Of a DNA stretch of 64,000 nucleotides, positions 20,083 to 31,031 are shown in pieces. The stretch covers positions 62,001 through 126,000 of the forward strand of contig JAHLTZ010000021.1 of assembly GCA_025786725.1 (NCBI GenBank). Direction: 5' to 3'. The position numbers and the translations under genes were made by a program. Positions within the stretch are counted from its first letter, which is position 1. Each line of letters begins with the position of its first letter. Below the pieces are notes generated by a model that saw only the letters and a program-made list of their open reading frames with translations, did no database searches and was not told where the DNA came from. This DNA is from Syncephalis fuscata (lineage: Eukaryota; Zoopagomycota; Zoopagomycetes; Zoopagales; Piptocephalidaceae).

Positions 20083-21710
20083 ATGGCATCGCCACTACTG
20101 ACAACAACAAAGGTGCTGCAGTCATTATCCGAGATATTGACGGGTGGTGAAGCTGGCTCGTCAGGCCAAATAGTAGGCGCGGGACTGCAATCTAAACAAG
20201 AATTATTGGCGATTACTGTTCATACTATTTTAGTCTTGGCAGGCTTTCGTTTTATCGGCATTGGTGAACAAGGTAAGTTATATTTAATGTATCGTTATCG
20301 GTTCTAATATAGCGACTTTATTGATAACTTAGAACAAACGACACTGCCTACAAACTGGAACACGGAATCCAAAGATAGTTGGACTTTTCGATATACTCGA
20401 CCTGATACGCAAAAGACATTTCTAGTACAATGTTTGCAGCTTTTTGACAATTTGCTTGTCAATGGTACAACACTCGAGGTAAGTCGAAGGGAATAGACCT
20501 ACTAGCAAGACGTCAACCTTGGCTACATAGGATCGAAAAGTGGCCACGTTAGAGTTGAAAGTGGACGAATTTATACGCAAAGAATTGGTTTACCCTATTA
20601 AATCGTCACCTATACCTGAGGCAAGAGATGGGGGGTTTGATGGTTTGTTTACCTCAGAACGACAGCTAGAAAGATTAATTGAAGAAAGCATGAATGAACT
20701 GGCTATAATGTAGGTAATATTGAAATGTCAACATAGAGTGAGCTAACTATGTACAATATTAGAAAAATGGCACATTCAAGCGAGGGAAATACCGGTGGTG
20801 CAGGCTCTTCTGCTGCAAGAGAAAATCGATCGGTACAACCACCACCACCTTCATATGAGGAGTTGTACCCTCACGATTCATCAGGAGATAAGTAAGTAAT
20901 TTGGTGTTTATGTAGACTACGTAATATATTGATTATTTTTAGTGGTAGCAATTTTGGCTCAAGCAGTATTGGTGCAGCTGATTTAGATCCATTGGCCGCT
21001 TCGCCAATGGTAGGCGGACCAGGGCAAGTACCGACAATAGTATTAAATAGACAGTAATTCTAATACGTGTTATTTGATAGAGGTTTAAGATTACCAGGAA
21101 CGTCCGATCGCTATTATGGCAGTGGTGGTGGCATGCATGTTGGACCAGAACATCCAATATTTAGGCCGGGTGGGGATACACTTCCAGATATTGACCAAGG
21201 ACAGGGCATATTTGGTGGACCACAGCATCTACCACGGTAAGTAACTGTAGTAATAAGTATTTATTAAATGGAATCTTATTAAGGACGGATAATAATATTA
21301 TATCGTTGCTTATTAGTGGATCCGTTCCACCTGGCGCGCGATTTGACCCGATTGTTCCATTTGGACCGAATCCATCTGGTCCACCTCGTCCTGGCCGTGG
21401 AGGAAGTAGGGGAGGCGCACCATTTGGACAAGGACGAGGAAGGGGCGGACCAGGAAGAGGCGGCGGTAGCCTTGGTCCATTCAGGTAGGTACTCAATCTA
21501 CTTTTAATACAAAAACAAATTTAGTAGATATTGATATGCACGATGCAGCTTTTAATATCAAGATATTTCTATGCTAACCAACCATTGCTTGTAGTGGAGA
21601 TCCTGACAATGATGAATTACCACCGCCTTCTGTAAGCTAAGCATTTCATTTAAACTATTCTTATTAATGCCATTATTTTATATTAGGATTATAACAATAT
21701 GTTTATGTAG
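20083..21710 (+). CDS. PSMF1: Proteasome regulator PI31
   Basis: PI31 binds the 20S proteasome and Fbxo7-type partners through an N-terminal FP domain and contacts the catalytic chamber through a proline-rich C-terminus. Nine exons: 20083-20272, 20333-20478, 20531-20709, 20763-20891, 20943-21023, 21081-21236, 21317-21484, 21595-21631 and 21687-21710; 1,110 nt, 369 residues. The FP domain covers roughly residues 30-190, including TWNTESKDSWTFRYTR-like sequence. Then come PPPPSYEELYPHD, GPEHPIFRPGGD, VPPGARFDPIVPFGPNPSG, a Gly/Arg-rich insert and PDNDELPPPS. The last exon is only 24 nt and adds DYNNMFM, matching the PPPGYDDMYL-type terminus. Without it the ORF would end in a spurious SVS. Intron 5 has a GC donor. 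Confidence 0.92.
21024..21080 (+). other. GC-AG intron in PI31
   Basis: The joint CCAGG|GCAAGTACCG ... TTTGATAG keeps frame into GLRLPGTSDRYYG and GPEHPIF. The nearby GT (3 nt downstream) would break the frame. Confidence 0.72.
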
Positions 21711-22081
21711 CGTCTTTTAAACATAGTATGCAATTTGATCATGTAGCTGAGCTGTAATCAAGCAATAATGATTTGTAATTATTATATATGTCAAATTGCC
21801 ACGTAAACAATGATATAAATGTATTGAATGATTAAGTAATATCAATAAATAATAGAAGTACTAAATATAATATTAGTTAAATATTACGTATAATAAAGAA
21901 ATGCCATTTAGCACCAATACTCATTATCATAGAACATATAAACAGTCAAAATACTGAGTATGATAAAGAAAAACTATTTAGCACAAAATGTCGTTAACAT
22001 CATGTTCAATAATGTAATTACAGTAAAAGATGTCATTTATAATAAAAGTAAATGGATCAAAGGAAATTATTAAAACAAAAA
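21711..22081. other. Convergent 3' region between PI31 and acyl-CoA oxidase
   Basis: AT-rich with several AATAAA-like polyadenylation motifs in both directions (e.g. around 21843 and 22038). No gene. Confidence 0.5.
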
Positions 22082-24235
22082 TTAAAGTTTAGCACTAGCA
22101 TGGGCCGATGTGCCAGCGTTGGCTTTAGCACGCGCACGGCGACGTTCAACACGAGCACGGGCAGCATCTAGCACAGGGCGTACTGTGCTGTCGTAAGCCG
22201 GATAGACATCGGTCTGGTTGGCCGGTTCTTGTTCTGCCATTGATGTCATGGCTTCGTAGACCTTGCCATCAGAGCGCCCAAGCGCCGAATGCAATAAATA
22301 GTCTGGAAGAGCAAAGGCATCGACCAAAGCAACTGCATTTGGACGCAGTTCTGTCAGCAGTGCACGAACCGTGTCCCGCACTAGACTAGCCTGTTTAGAT
22401 GACATAAAGCCATCTTCGAAAAGATCGGCCAAACAGCTCTGCTCAAGCGTATGTAAAGCGAAAAGCGAGGAAAGCGCACAAAGTGGCGCACGCAAGTCTT
22501 CAGGAATACCAGGACGATGGGCCACATTAACAAAGTTGCGTACTAGTAATAGCTGGCAATGTGCCTCCGATGCACGATGAATCTCTACAAGCGATTCGTT
22601 CCAGGTACGGCCACGCGGCCCAAGCGATTCGGCAGCAAGTTCAATGAGGCGAGCAGCACGATGTGTGAATGCGGCAATTTGCACCTCTGGTCGACGCAAG
22701 TCCTCAAGTTGATTGACCTTCCAGGTGACGGGTCCGGGCGACGTATGCTTAGCGATCAAGTAATGGCGTATATAAGCAGCTGTCTGGTTCTGGACCGTTG
22801 GCTTTCGGTTCTCACCAGCGGAGGCGGCACCACCAGCACCATTTTTCTGCAGTTCTTGCACGACCGACCGGAAGGTCTTAAGCAAATAGCGCGTGGTTTG
22901 CTGAGTCAAAATATAGTTGTCGCCTTCCCAGGTAACATTTGGCAAGACATCAGCGTAGAAAGTGGTTAAGCCAGAGAATGCCGAAAAGCCATGGCCGCCA
23001 CAGGCACGGCGGCACGTCTCGGTACCAGCAATGGCAATGTTGCTAGTAAGTGATTTAAGGCCTGACGAACTAGCGTGGATATCGGCAAGCATTTCAAGAT
23101 CGCCATCACGTAGCTTTTGTGTAAATTCTTCATACATTCGCATCATCCATTGTCCGGTAACCATTAAAGCGTAGGCTTGGGCAATGGCTGGGAAAAGACG
23201 ATACTGTAGCGTTGTGTAGTTAATGACTTGCATTTCTTCACCAGCAGCCACTGCTTCCTCAGTGGCGCCGGCATCGGCAAACTGACGACGTACCGCAGCA
23301 TACCGTGTAGCAATCGTGGTGGCGCGGGCCAAGTACAAGCCCACACCGCGTACAATGCTAGCACGTACAAACACCATTGTACCGTAGCCGAGTTTGGCAT
23401 TGGGCGGCTTGATGTAGTCGCCTTCAGGCGTGACACGAGCATATTTAGATAGCATATGATCGCGTGGAATACGATAGTGATCAAAAAGCAAATAGCCATT
23501 GTCAATCGTATTGACGCCAAATTTAGGACCTATGTCGCCAACGGTAATGCCAGGCAACGGACGATGATCTTCCAATGAACGAAGTGGTACGAAAAACGTA
23601 TGAGGCCCGTGGTCGCGGCCTTTAGTGACAAGTCGCGCCACGACAACGGCATGGGTGGCGGCCAATCCCAAAGAACCAACCCACCACTTGCTAGAAGTAA
23701 GTGTAGGTGAGTGAAATTCAAATTCTTGCGTTTCTGGAATATAGGTTGCAACTGTCTCGAGTCCTTGGACATTACTTCCATGACCCAGCTCAGTTTGAGC
23801 GTAACAACCAATAATCTCGTAGTTTAATGCTTTGACCAAAAAGCGACGACGTTGGTCACTGTCACATTGACCTTGGAGTGTTGGGATAAACATGGCGCGG
23901 TGAAGCGTGAATGGGCCAGACTCGTCGATTAAGTACTCGGCCACAGCAATATCTTCATACGTCCAACGATGCTTCATCATCAGCTCAACGAGTCGTTTCT
24001 CTTTGCCAAATGCATGATGCAAACGCTCTTCACGGCTGCTGTAATAGCGCTTACTCTTATCGAATGCCGGATCGTTCTCAATTATTTCAAGAAGACGCGT
24101 CTGGCGTTCTAAATGTTCTTCGCCATAAAGAAAATGAGAAAGTTTGCTTGGATCAAATGATGCTTGTTGACGTTCCCGTGCTAATAATTCAGTGCCTTGC
24201 GGTCCAGAAGGTTTAAGATTTTTTGGAAATTTCAT
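22082..24235 (-). CDS. POX1: Acyl-CoA oxidase (peroxisomal beta-oxidation)
   Basis: Acyl-CoA oxidase performs the first, FAD-dependent step of peroxisomal fatty-acid beta-oxidation, passing electrons to O2. This is one uninterrupted 717-residue ORF, about the family length (650-750). Seen: GCYAQTELGHGSNVQGLETVA (flavin/substrate loop), SSKWWVGSLG, IGPKFGVNTIDNG, CGGHGFSAFSGL, and TWEGDNYILTQQTTRYLLK, holding the catalytic Glu. The C-terminus is AKL, a peroxisomal PTS1 signal. The gene has no intron and looks more GC-rich than its many-exon neighbours, which could mean high expression, retroposition or transfer. The start at 24235 (MKFPKNLKPSGPQGTELL) is the natural one. Which oxidase paralogue it is cannot be told from sequence alone. 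Confidence 0.95.
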   Translation of the reverse strand: MKFPKNLKPSGPQGTELLARERQQASFDPSKLSHFLYGEEHLERQTRLLEIIENDPAFDKSKRYYSSREERLHHAFGKEKRLVELMMKHRWTYEDIAVAEYLIDESGPFTLHRAMFIPTLQGQCDSDQRRRFLVKALNYEIIGCYAQTELGHGSNVQGLETVATYIPETQEFEFHSPTLTSSKWWVGSLGLAATHAVVVARLVTKGRDHGPHTFFVPLRSLEDHRPLPGITVGDIGPKFGVNTIDNGYLLFDHYRIPRDHMLSKYARVTPEGDYIKPPNAKLGYGTMVFVRASIVRGVGLYLARATTIATRYAAVRRQFADAGATEEAVAAGEEMQVINYTTLQYRLFPAIAQAYALMVTGQWMMRMYEEFTQKLRDGDLEMLADIHASSSGLKSLTSNIAIAGTETCRRACGGHGFSAFSGLTTFYADVLPNVTWEGDNYILTQQTTRYLLKTFRSVVQELQKNGAGGAASAGENRKPTVQNQTAAYIRHYLIAKHTSPGPVTWKVNQLEDLRRPEVQIAAFTHRAARLIELAAESLGPRGRTWNESLVEIHRASEAHCQLLLVRNFVNVAHRPGIPEDLRAPLCALSSLFALHTLEQSCLADLFEDGFMSSKQASLVRDTVRALLTELRPNAVALVDAFALPDYLLHSALGRSDGKVYEAMTSMAEQEPANQTDVYPAYDSTVRPVLDAARARVERRRARAKANAGTSAHASAKL

Positions 24236-26316
24236 GCTGGCAGTTAAGTAATAGAAATGATATGAAGAAAAATAAAATAAAAGGGCAGTTGCTGTTTAAT
24301 ACAGGTGTAGTTACGTGCAGTCTACTTATTTAAATAGTAGCATTAGATCGGCATCATTAAACAGATCTTGCCGAGAAGCATGAATGGAATTTGTTCCCTT
24401 TTTTGTGAAACCTGCACCATTGTGATTTGTAGGTCTGATGATCACTGCTGTACGTCGGCAACACTAGCGCCGACAAAATGGCCAATCATTGGCTTTGCCT
24501 TTAAAAAGTCATGTGCAGACTCCACGTGTTTCCAAAGTTCGTGGTAAAAAAGATTGATATAATTTGGTACTCCGTTAAATTGATATAATAAATTCGGCTT
24601 CTCTACACATCAGTGCCAACACGTGAAATCAGATGCAAGTACATATAAGTAATAGTATCTATGGCGACCGGATATGCATCGGTAAGTAAGAGTAGTTGCA
24701 TTTGCTCGGAAAATAAAAATTAATTTGTTTGTGTAACATTTGGCCACACATAGTAACACTATCAGACTCAGAATATATTTATGCATTGGTTAATTGCTAA
24801 TATTGCCAATTTATAATAATGCTTTCATTTATTGCGTATTTTAACAAAAAAGTTGTAATAAAGGCATGGCTACTATTTGACATTCATTAAGCACATGTAA
24901 GTATTGCTACCTATATTTGCTTCTTATTGATATGTAGGTATCAACACTTATTTACTCACCTAAATATTATAATTTAATTTTAGTTTATTTACTGTTAAAC
25001 TGATGCGTGACCTTTTAAAAGTGCTACATATAAGCTGATATTTAACATGTCTCTCAGTTTGAATTTTCCAATCACGCTACTTGCTCATGTGCAGCATTAT
25101 AATAATTATAAATACAAAGTAACAAATATTGTAGACAATTTCAAAGTTGTAAATTATTTGTTATTTATGTTAACAAAAAATTGTAATAAATACAATCTAA
25201 TATAGTTAATAATAAACAAGCGTACAATTTAATAATTTAGACGGAATGCATCGTTAGCATTGTGGGAGCTGTATACAGATGCTTGTATATCATGCTTATT
25301 AGTTGAATAAATAAATAAAATTGCCGCTTTGATAGCAACACCTAGTATGGAAATACACACATCAAAGTCCCAAACGAGCAACTTGAAATAGTTGCATGTA
25401 TTTAAATTTTGAGAATCTACCGTAGCATATGGTTTTCATGTCAATTTTAGAATCTTCCAAGTATTTTGATGACAACATTAACTAAAGTCTGCTTCATCAC
25501 AGCCTAAATCAAAAGTAATTAGAATAATACTTTTCTCGTCACTTTCTCCAATTATAAAAAACTTCCATATAGTCTGGTAGATTATAAAACTTGCCAGTAG
25601 CAAGATCTATTATTTAGTGTCGGCTCTTCTTTGGTTTTAATTTTAGGCCTGCCAAATGACCGGATATTATAGTACTGCTAAATCATATGGCAATCATTCA
25701 TATTACAAGGCATTCTAGCAGTAACCCAATTCTTATCAGCGCATGCTGGTATATATACATATTATCGTTAGTGCGTAAAACTGTATAGTGACTGTCGATA
25801 AATAAAGTTCTATATAATATGGACCTACAAATGGCTTAACAAGTAGCAAATTTATAGAATCTTTTGTTTCAAATTTAAAATCTCATGTGGACAAATAAAG
25901 CCAGCATTTTCAAAATATATGTTGCCAATTGCTATAAAAAACCGAGGTGCATCTCCAACTATAGGTGGCATGCAAAGGTTGGATTTAAATGTGGCCATGG
26001 CAATACGTGCAGTGCAGATAAAAATGAAAAGTCATCTAAAATATCTAATAGATTGTAGCGTCCAAACAAAAAATAGTAATATATAACGTATTACAATGCT
26101 TAGTGTCGCACCATTGTCTTAAATGGGCTCTTACTGCAAAGTTTTTTGAACCTTTTGAAAATTGCACAATATATTCAAGATACATGTCTAAAATACATTT
26201 TTTTAAAAATTAAAATATTTCAATTGGTTGATTCAATAAAATTACGTTTACTATTTATTTAAATAATATCAGCGATTCATTTTATTAGCTGCTTTATTTA
26301 TTTCTATTAGTTTATT
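24236..26316. other. Long intergenic region with a likely gene relic
   Basis: The first 400 bp is the acyl-CoA oxidase upstream region. The rest is AT-rich with no open gene. A degenerate coding-like stretch is listed separately. Confidence 0.5.
25340..26010 (-). pseudogene. Possible decayed gene of unknown kind
   Basis: Read leftwards, this region shows protein-like runs broken by stops and frame changes, for example MATFKSNLCMPPIVGDAP followed by FFIAIGNIYFENAGF, then WVTARMPCNMNDC and FGRPKIKTKEEP. Base composition is less AT-skewed than its flanks. I do not recognise a family. Confidence 0.3.
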
Positions 26317-29300
26317 AAATAATCTATTAACTATTTTTTGTTATTTAAAGGCCAAATACCTACATCCAATACTATCTGTATAATTGAACCAGAAATGCGT
26401 TTTATTGAACATGTGACTGGATGGTGCGTGGCATCAGTTACCATAGCACATATATTAGCATTCAAACCATCTTATCTGTTGTATAAGTTGCTTATTTGTT
26501 TATTAATAAATCTTACTGCTTTTACGTATTGCTGAAACAATATGAAAACATATATATATATGCAATGAAATAGATGGAATTGATATACTAAATAGCAAGC
26601 AAATGATTAAATAGGTTGATTTCAAACTATGTATATAGCTGTATATAATAGCGTATTTATAATTTAGAATATAGGTTGATTTCAAGCTATTTCTATTGGC
26701 GTATAATACCACGGGCAGATGGTTCTATAAATATATATAAATTGTGGTGGTTGATTAAAGAAGAAATAATATTGCATGGCAATTACCAAAACTAAACATT
26801 TAAACAAAAATCAAATCACTGGTGGCTTCTATTTGACTGCTCTCTATCGTTAACACTATTTGGATACACGTTTTAAGTATCTGTTTGATAATCTAACATA
26901 TCATTTAGCGCATATCAGTACTTCTTTATGGTATTATCTGAATTTGAAAATAACTACCAGGTACCTATTCAAAATACCATTATTTTTTTACAGCGTCTCG
27001 TTTTTTATTCGCTTTTATCAACACTTTCTATACAAGTACTTTCGATACGATAATTGATCATGGTAATGATAGCAAGACAAGGGCGAATATTATCGATTTT
27101 TACACTATTGCTATTATGTTCGACACATCACTTTGCCGTAAACAGCGTCATAACACATGAAGATGATTTTAGCACTAAAATTACTCACAACCGTCCTTAT
27201 ATTAGTTCCAAAATCACCGGCAAGCCAGTTTGTGTAACGCCTTACTATGTGCCCACGGGTATTAAGGCACTTCACGACGCAGAGTTCAAAGGAAGAGACG
27301 TGAAAATCGGAATCATTGACAGTGGGATTGATCAAGGTATTGATGCATTTAACGGAAATTATAACTATTATCGCGATTTTGTAAAAAGCAATAACAAATC
27401 TAAACAGTTACCTTATTGCAATAATTTTGGCATGCACATGGCTGGGATTGCCGTTGCAAAAACCGATTATTTTACTGGAGTTGCGCCCGAGGCGACACTT
27501 GGTACCTATCGCGTATTTAACTGCCAAGGTCCAACTTCAACCTTATTGGTGTTGCAAGCTCTAACAGCTGCAATCAATGATCAAATGAAAATTATTGTAT
27601 TGCCGGAAATTGCCGTTATAGATGAAAACAGCGCCAAGCTAAGACAAATGATAATAATTGCTGGAGTAAAAGATGTGATTATGATTGCTGCAGCAACATA
27701 ATAATTTTTTAAGCCAGCAATTCTTTTCATACCAAGGCCTTCCTGTATTAAAAGTCGGTGGCGCTAAACAAAAATACCGTCTATCGCATTGGTTTGAAGA
27801 AAAAACAACTGGACGTCGTATCGAGTTTACGTCTACATGTTCAAACATGAACTATGGTTTTGGTAAAGAAGTAGATATCTTTCCCAATAATCCTATAGGT
27901 ACATCAGATGAACATTTTAATGGGTTTCATCAAGAGGCATTGCGCTTATTTGGTATAAAAAAACAGAAATTGAGGCCTTGCTAAAGCTTGCTAAGGCATT
28001 AGAAATGACTGCCCTTATCACTGTAAACGGTCCCTAAAACAAGAAAGGAATGCGATATGCCTTTATTTAATATTAGTGAAAAAGATGCTTTATTTATAGA
28101 AGAAGGTTATAGAAATAACCGTGGGTACAAATATACTTTTGCAAAAAAGTATGGTTACATTGAGGATGGTAATGTTACTACTGACACAACTGGATTGCAA
28201 AACGAGCCATCCATACCGCCTCACTATCCTGACATTTTGGCACCAAGCTACAACGTTTACACTGGCACAATTTATAAACAACTAAGCAAACCTTATTTCA
28301 GCAATATATCAGCTGCTGTTGCCTATGTTGCTGGTGCAGCTGCATTGATGGTTGAGCTTAATCGATATAGTTCGATTGGCTTTAAAGCTATGAAAACTAT
28401 ATTACAAAACAACGCAGTTCCAGTCAAAAATAGCAATCTAAATGACTACGCTCCTGTGGAATATCAAGGTGCTGGCATGATTAATCTTAGCAAACTAATG
28501 GAAACTAAAAACATTCGCGTGGAGCCATCTTCAGTTGATATGGAGATACTTATATCAATACAGTAAATGTGCCGATCAAAATTTCATCCCAATCCACCAC
28601 AGCACTATCGTGTAGTTTTTCATATATTTCAAATGCTAGAGGTCCAAAATCAACATCTATTAGTAATTCGTCGCCAAAAACAGATGTACTTACAACTGTT
28701 TCCTTCCAAAACCTATTAATCTACAACCATACCAGACAGCCGAGATCAGGATACATATTAATATAAAGCGAAACATTCCAAAGAATAAGATACAGCCGTA
28801 TTCCGGGTATATCGTAATTGATCCTAGTCCAGGAGTTAATGGGTCACCATCGAACCGTGCTGTTTATGTCCCATATTATGGAACAGTTAGGAGTTAAACA
28901 ATTTAAATATGAACACTGTTTAACATTATTCTGTTATTTATTTGGACTACTGTTTTTTAATAAATTAGATAGCAATTCATAATAAAGAATGTCAATAATT
29001 TTATCTAAATATAATATTTAATATAGTGTATTCTCCGTACAGTAGATTCAAATATTCAGTTTTTTTTAAAGTCTGTGGTTTTACATTATGTGCCATTTAA
29101 TATTACTAAGCAAACTAATTAATCTATCATATATTGAACACGCTATATTAATAAAGCTGTTTGTTTATTAATAATTACATTTGTTGAATAGTTTGAATCT
29201 TTGCACTTATTCAGTCATACTATGTTCTATCAAAATAATTTTTGAAAAGTTATCCTTTTGCAATTGTCTATACTCTTTGTAAATTACAATTTGGTTCCCT

Positions 29301-29373
29301 TAATCGGATACACCTACATTATACTTTACCACCAATATTCATACATTTTCTTTATCACTTCATTTTATATCAT
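26317..29373 (-). repeat. Right arm of the 3-kb inverted repeat
   Basis: Reverse-complement copy of 14527-17583. Private differences in this arm include an extra T near 26875, an extra C near 26985, a 2-nt loss near 27698, a 1-nt loss near 27932 and a 1-nt gain near 28036. These net to zero, which is why coordinates still sum to 43898. Further out, small indels and substitutions become denser (e.g. around 29084 and 29125). Confidence 0.93.
27054..28897 (+). pseudogene. Secreted subtilisin-like protease, right copy, broken
   Basis: Near-identical to the left-arm protease through the signal peptide, Asp and His motifs. At about 27698 a 2-nt loss in the AAATNNN region stops the frame after 215 codons. 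A 1-nt loss near 27932 and a 1-nt gain near 28036 follow. The Ser-motif segment is again open from 28057 to 28566. The C-terminal domain (28569-28897) shares the two frame breaks of the left copy. Amino-acid differences elsewhere are few (SQSTTAL for SQSATAL, SSVDM for SSIDM). As written it cannot make an active protease; an assembly cause for the private indels is not excluded. Confidence 0.85.
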
Positions 29374-31031
29374 TTTCTGATTTAAAACTATGTATTTTGT
29401 ATCAATAGAAATAAAATAAAATATTATAGTGTTGAGCATATAATACTTAGATTGAGTCATATCTCTGGTATTAATAGTATTATAATACAACAACTTGCCT
29501 TTGGCATTTAAAATAACACGTTTTATAAAAAAATAGCTGTTTATTCTAAATACACAAGAAAAAAACAACGCACTCCTATTTCATTGCAAAAATGTGCGCT
29601 ACATTGGAACAACATGCATCAGCTTCATTAATAATTTATAAATACACAGGTTTATTTAGTTTAATTGTGTGCCGTATACTACTCTCAGCATTATAAAAAC
29701 ATATTAAAAGTTGTAATAGATGGCTATACATAAACCAAGATGCATTAATAACTATATCTTACAAATTCTCGCTTCAATATCTAATACATTATATCAAATA
29801 AATAAAACTAGCCGTTATAAATACCATTTAAATAGCATAATTTACTAATTTAATGACTAAAAGTAAAAAGAATAATTAATTATTTATTTTAGTTTAAAAT
29901 TTGCCGAAATCATACAATAATAAAATTAAACATTAATGATAACTATTGTTGAAATATTTAAAGCATCAAAGAAGGGCTGTATCAACTAGTAAGCCATCTC
30001 GATATTAATTAGCGTGCAACTTAAATTCTGTACAACTTCCCACTTAATAAGGTAAAATGACTTTTTGCCACCAGAATAAATCCATTTCAATGTGCTACGG
30101 ATAATTGTAGTCAAGCACTTTCAATAACTTGGCTTTTCTTTGTTTCAATATTTCTGTGTTTCTTCCTTTAAGCACTAAATAGTATATACTGCTATTCCAC
30201 TATTTCTACACGTATATATAAATCCACAACATTTCAAGCTACAACAAATTGCTCCAACATCAAGCAACATCTCAAGCACGCTTCAAATCTTGATGTGGGA
30301 CAAACAAGAAAAATGCATGCTGGTTGAGTGCCAGGTTTTAAAATCGGCAAACAATGATAAATTTTACTATAACTTATGCTAAGTTCCATGGTTATTTGCT
30401 CATGCATACCTTGTCAATTGAGATGAGCGTTGGAGCCACACATTGACGCATTGTTCAACTTTTTCATAGCAAGACCGGCAGCAATTATGTATTTGCTAGC
30501 TATAATTTCAACGATACTGCTTTTGGCACATTTACAAACATGCCATTCCTTGCACCAGTTGCCTACTGTCTTAGAATCACAAACAATTCAACAGCCAGCG
30601 TCGTTTCAACAAGATTAACAAAGTAATTGACGAAGCTAAGTATTTCGGTGCAACTATTTATCTCTTGACATTGTTGCAAGTGGGGCAAAACGCAATTGAA
30701 TTGTTAAAATAAGTAAATAAGAATTGCATATGTAATAATTAAAAGCTAAATGAAGTTTATTATGCACTAAATATCATTTCTTTTATTGGTTAAAAACAAC
30801 TTTTACAAATATTAATATTTACAAAGTAGTATTAAAATGACTATTTCCAATACTATATACAAATACAAAAATAACATGCTAAATTAATACTTGTATTATG
30901 TTGTTTTAATACGATTCAAACAATATAATACTCTAACTATTTAACGCAAGTAAATAACGGGTTATATAACTTTTATTTAGTTACAGTGTGATATATGACA
31001 CCAATCAAAGCAATTAAAATAATTTAATGCA
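29374..31031. other. AT-rich intergenic region
   Basis: No convincing gene. A 62-codon ORF at 30430-30618 (+) has one hydrophobic segment (IMYLLAIISTILLLAHL), but nothing else supports it. Confidence 0.5.

Noticed and set aside
22371-24216. Plus-strand ORFs of 70-136 codons opposite acyl-CoA oxidase
   Set aside because: The GC-richer codons of the real gene reduce stops on the other strand; no independent features.
14527-29373. Inverted arms as terminal repeats of a DNA transposon
   Set aside because: The enclosed genes are host genes (PI31, acyl-CoA oxidase), no transposase is present and no target-site duplication was evident at the outer ends.
30430-30618. 62-codon ORF with one hydrophobic segment
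   Set aside because: No signal other than hydrophobicity, which is common in AT-rich DNA.
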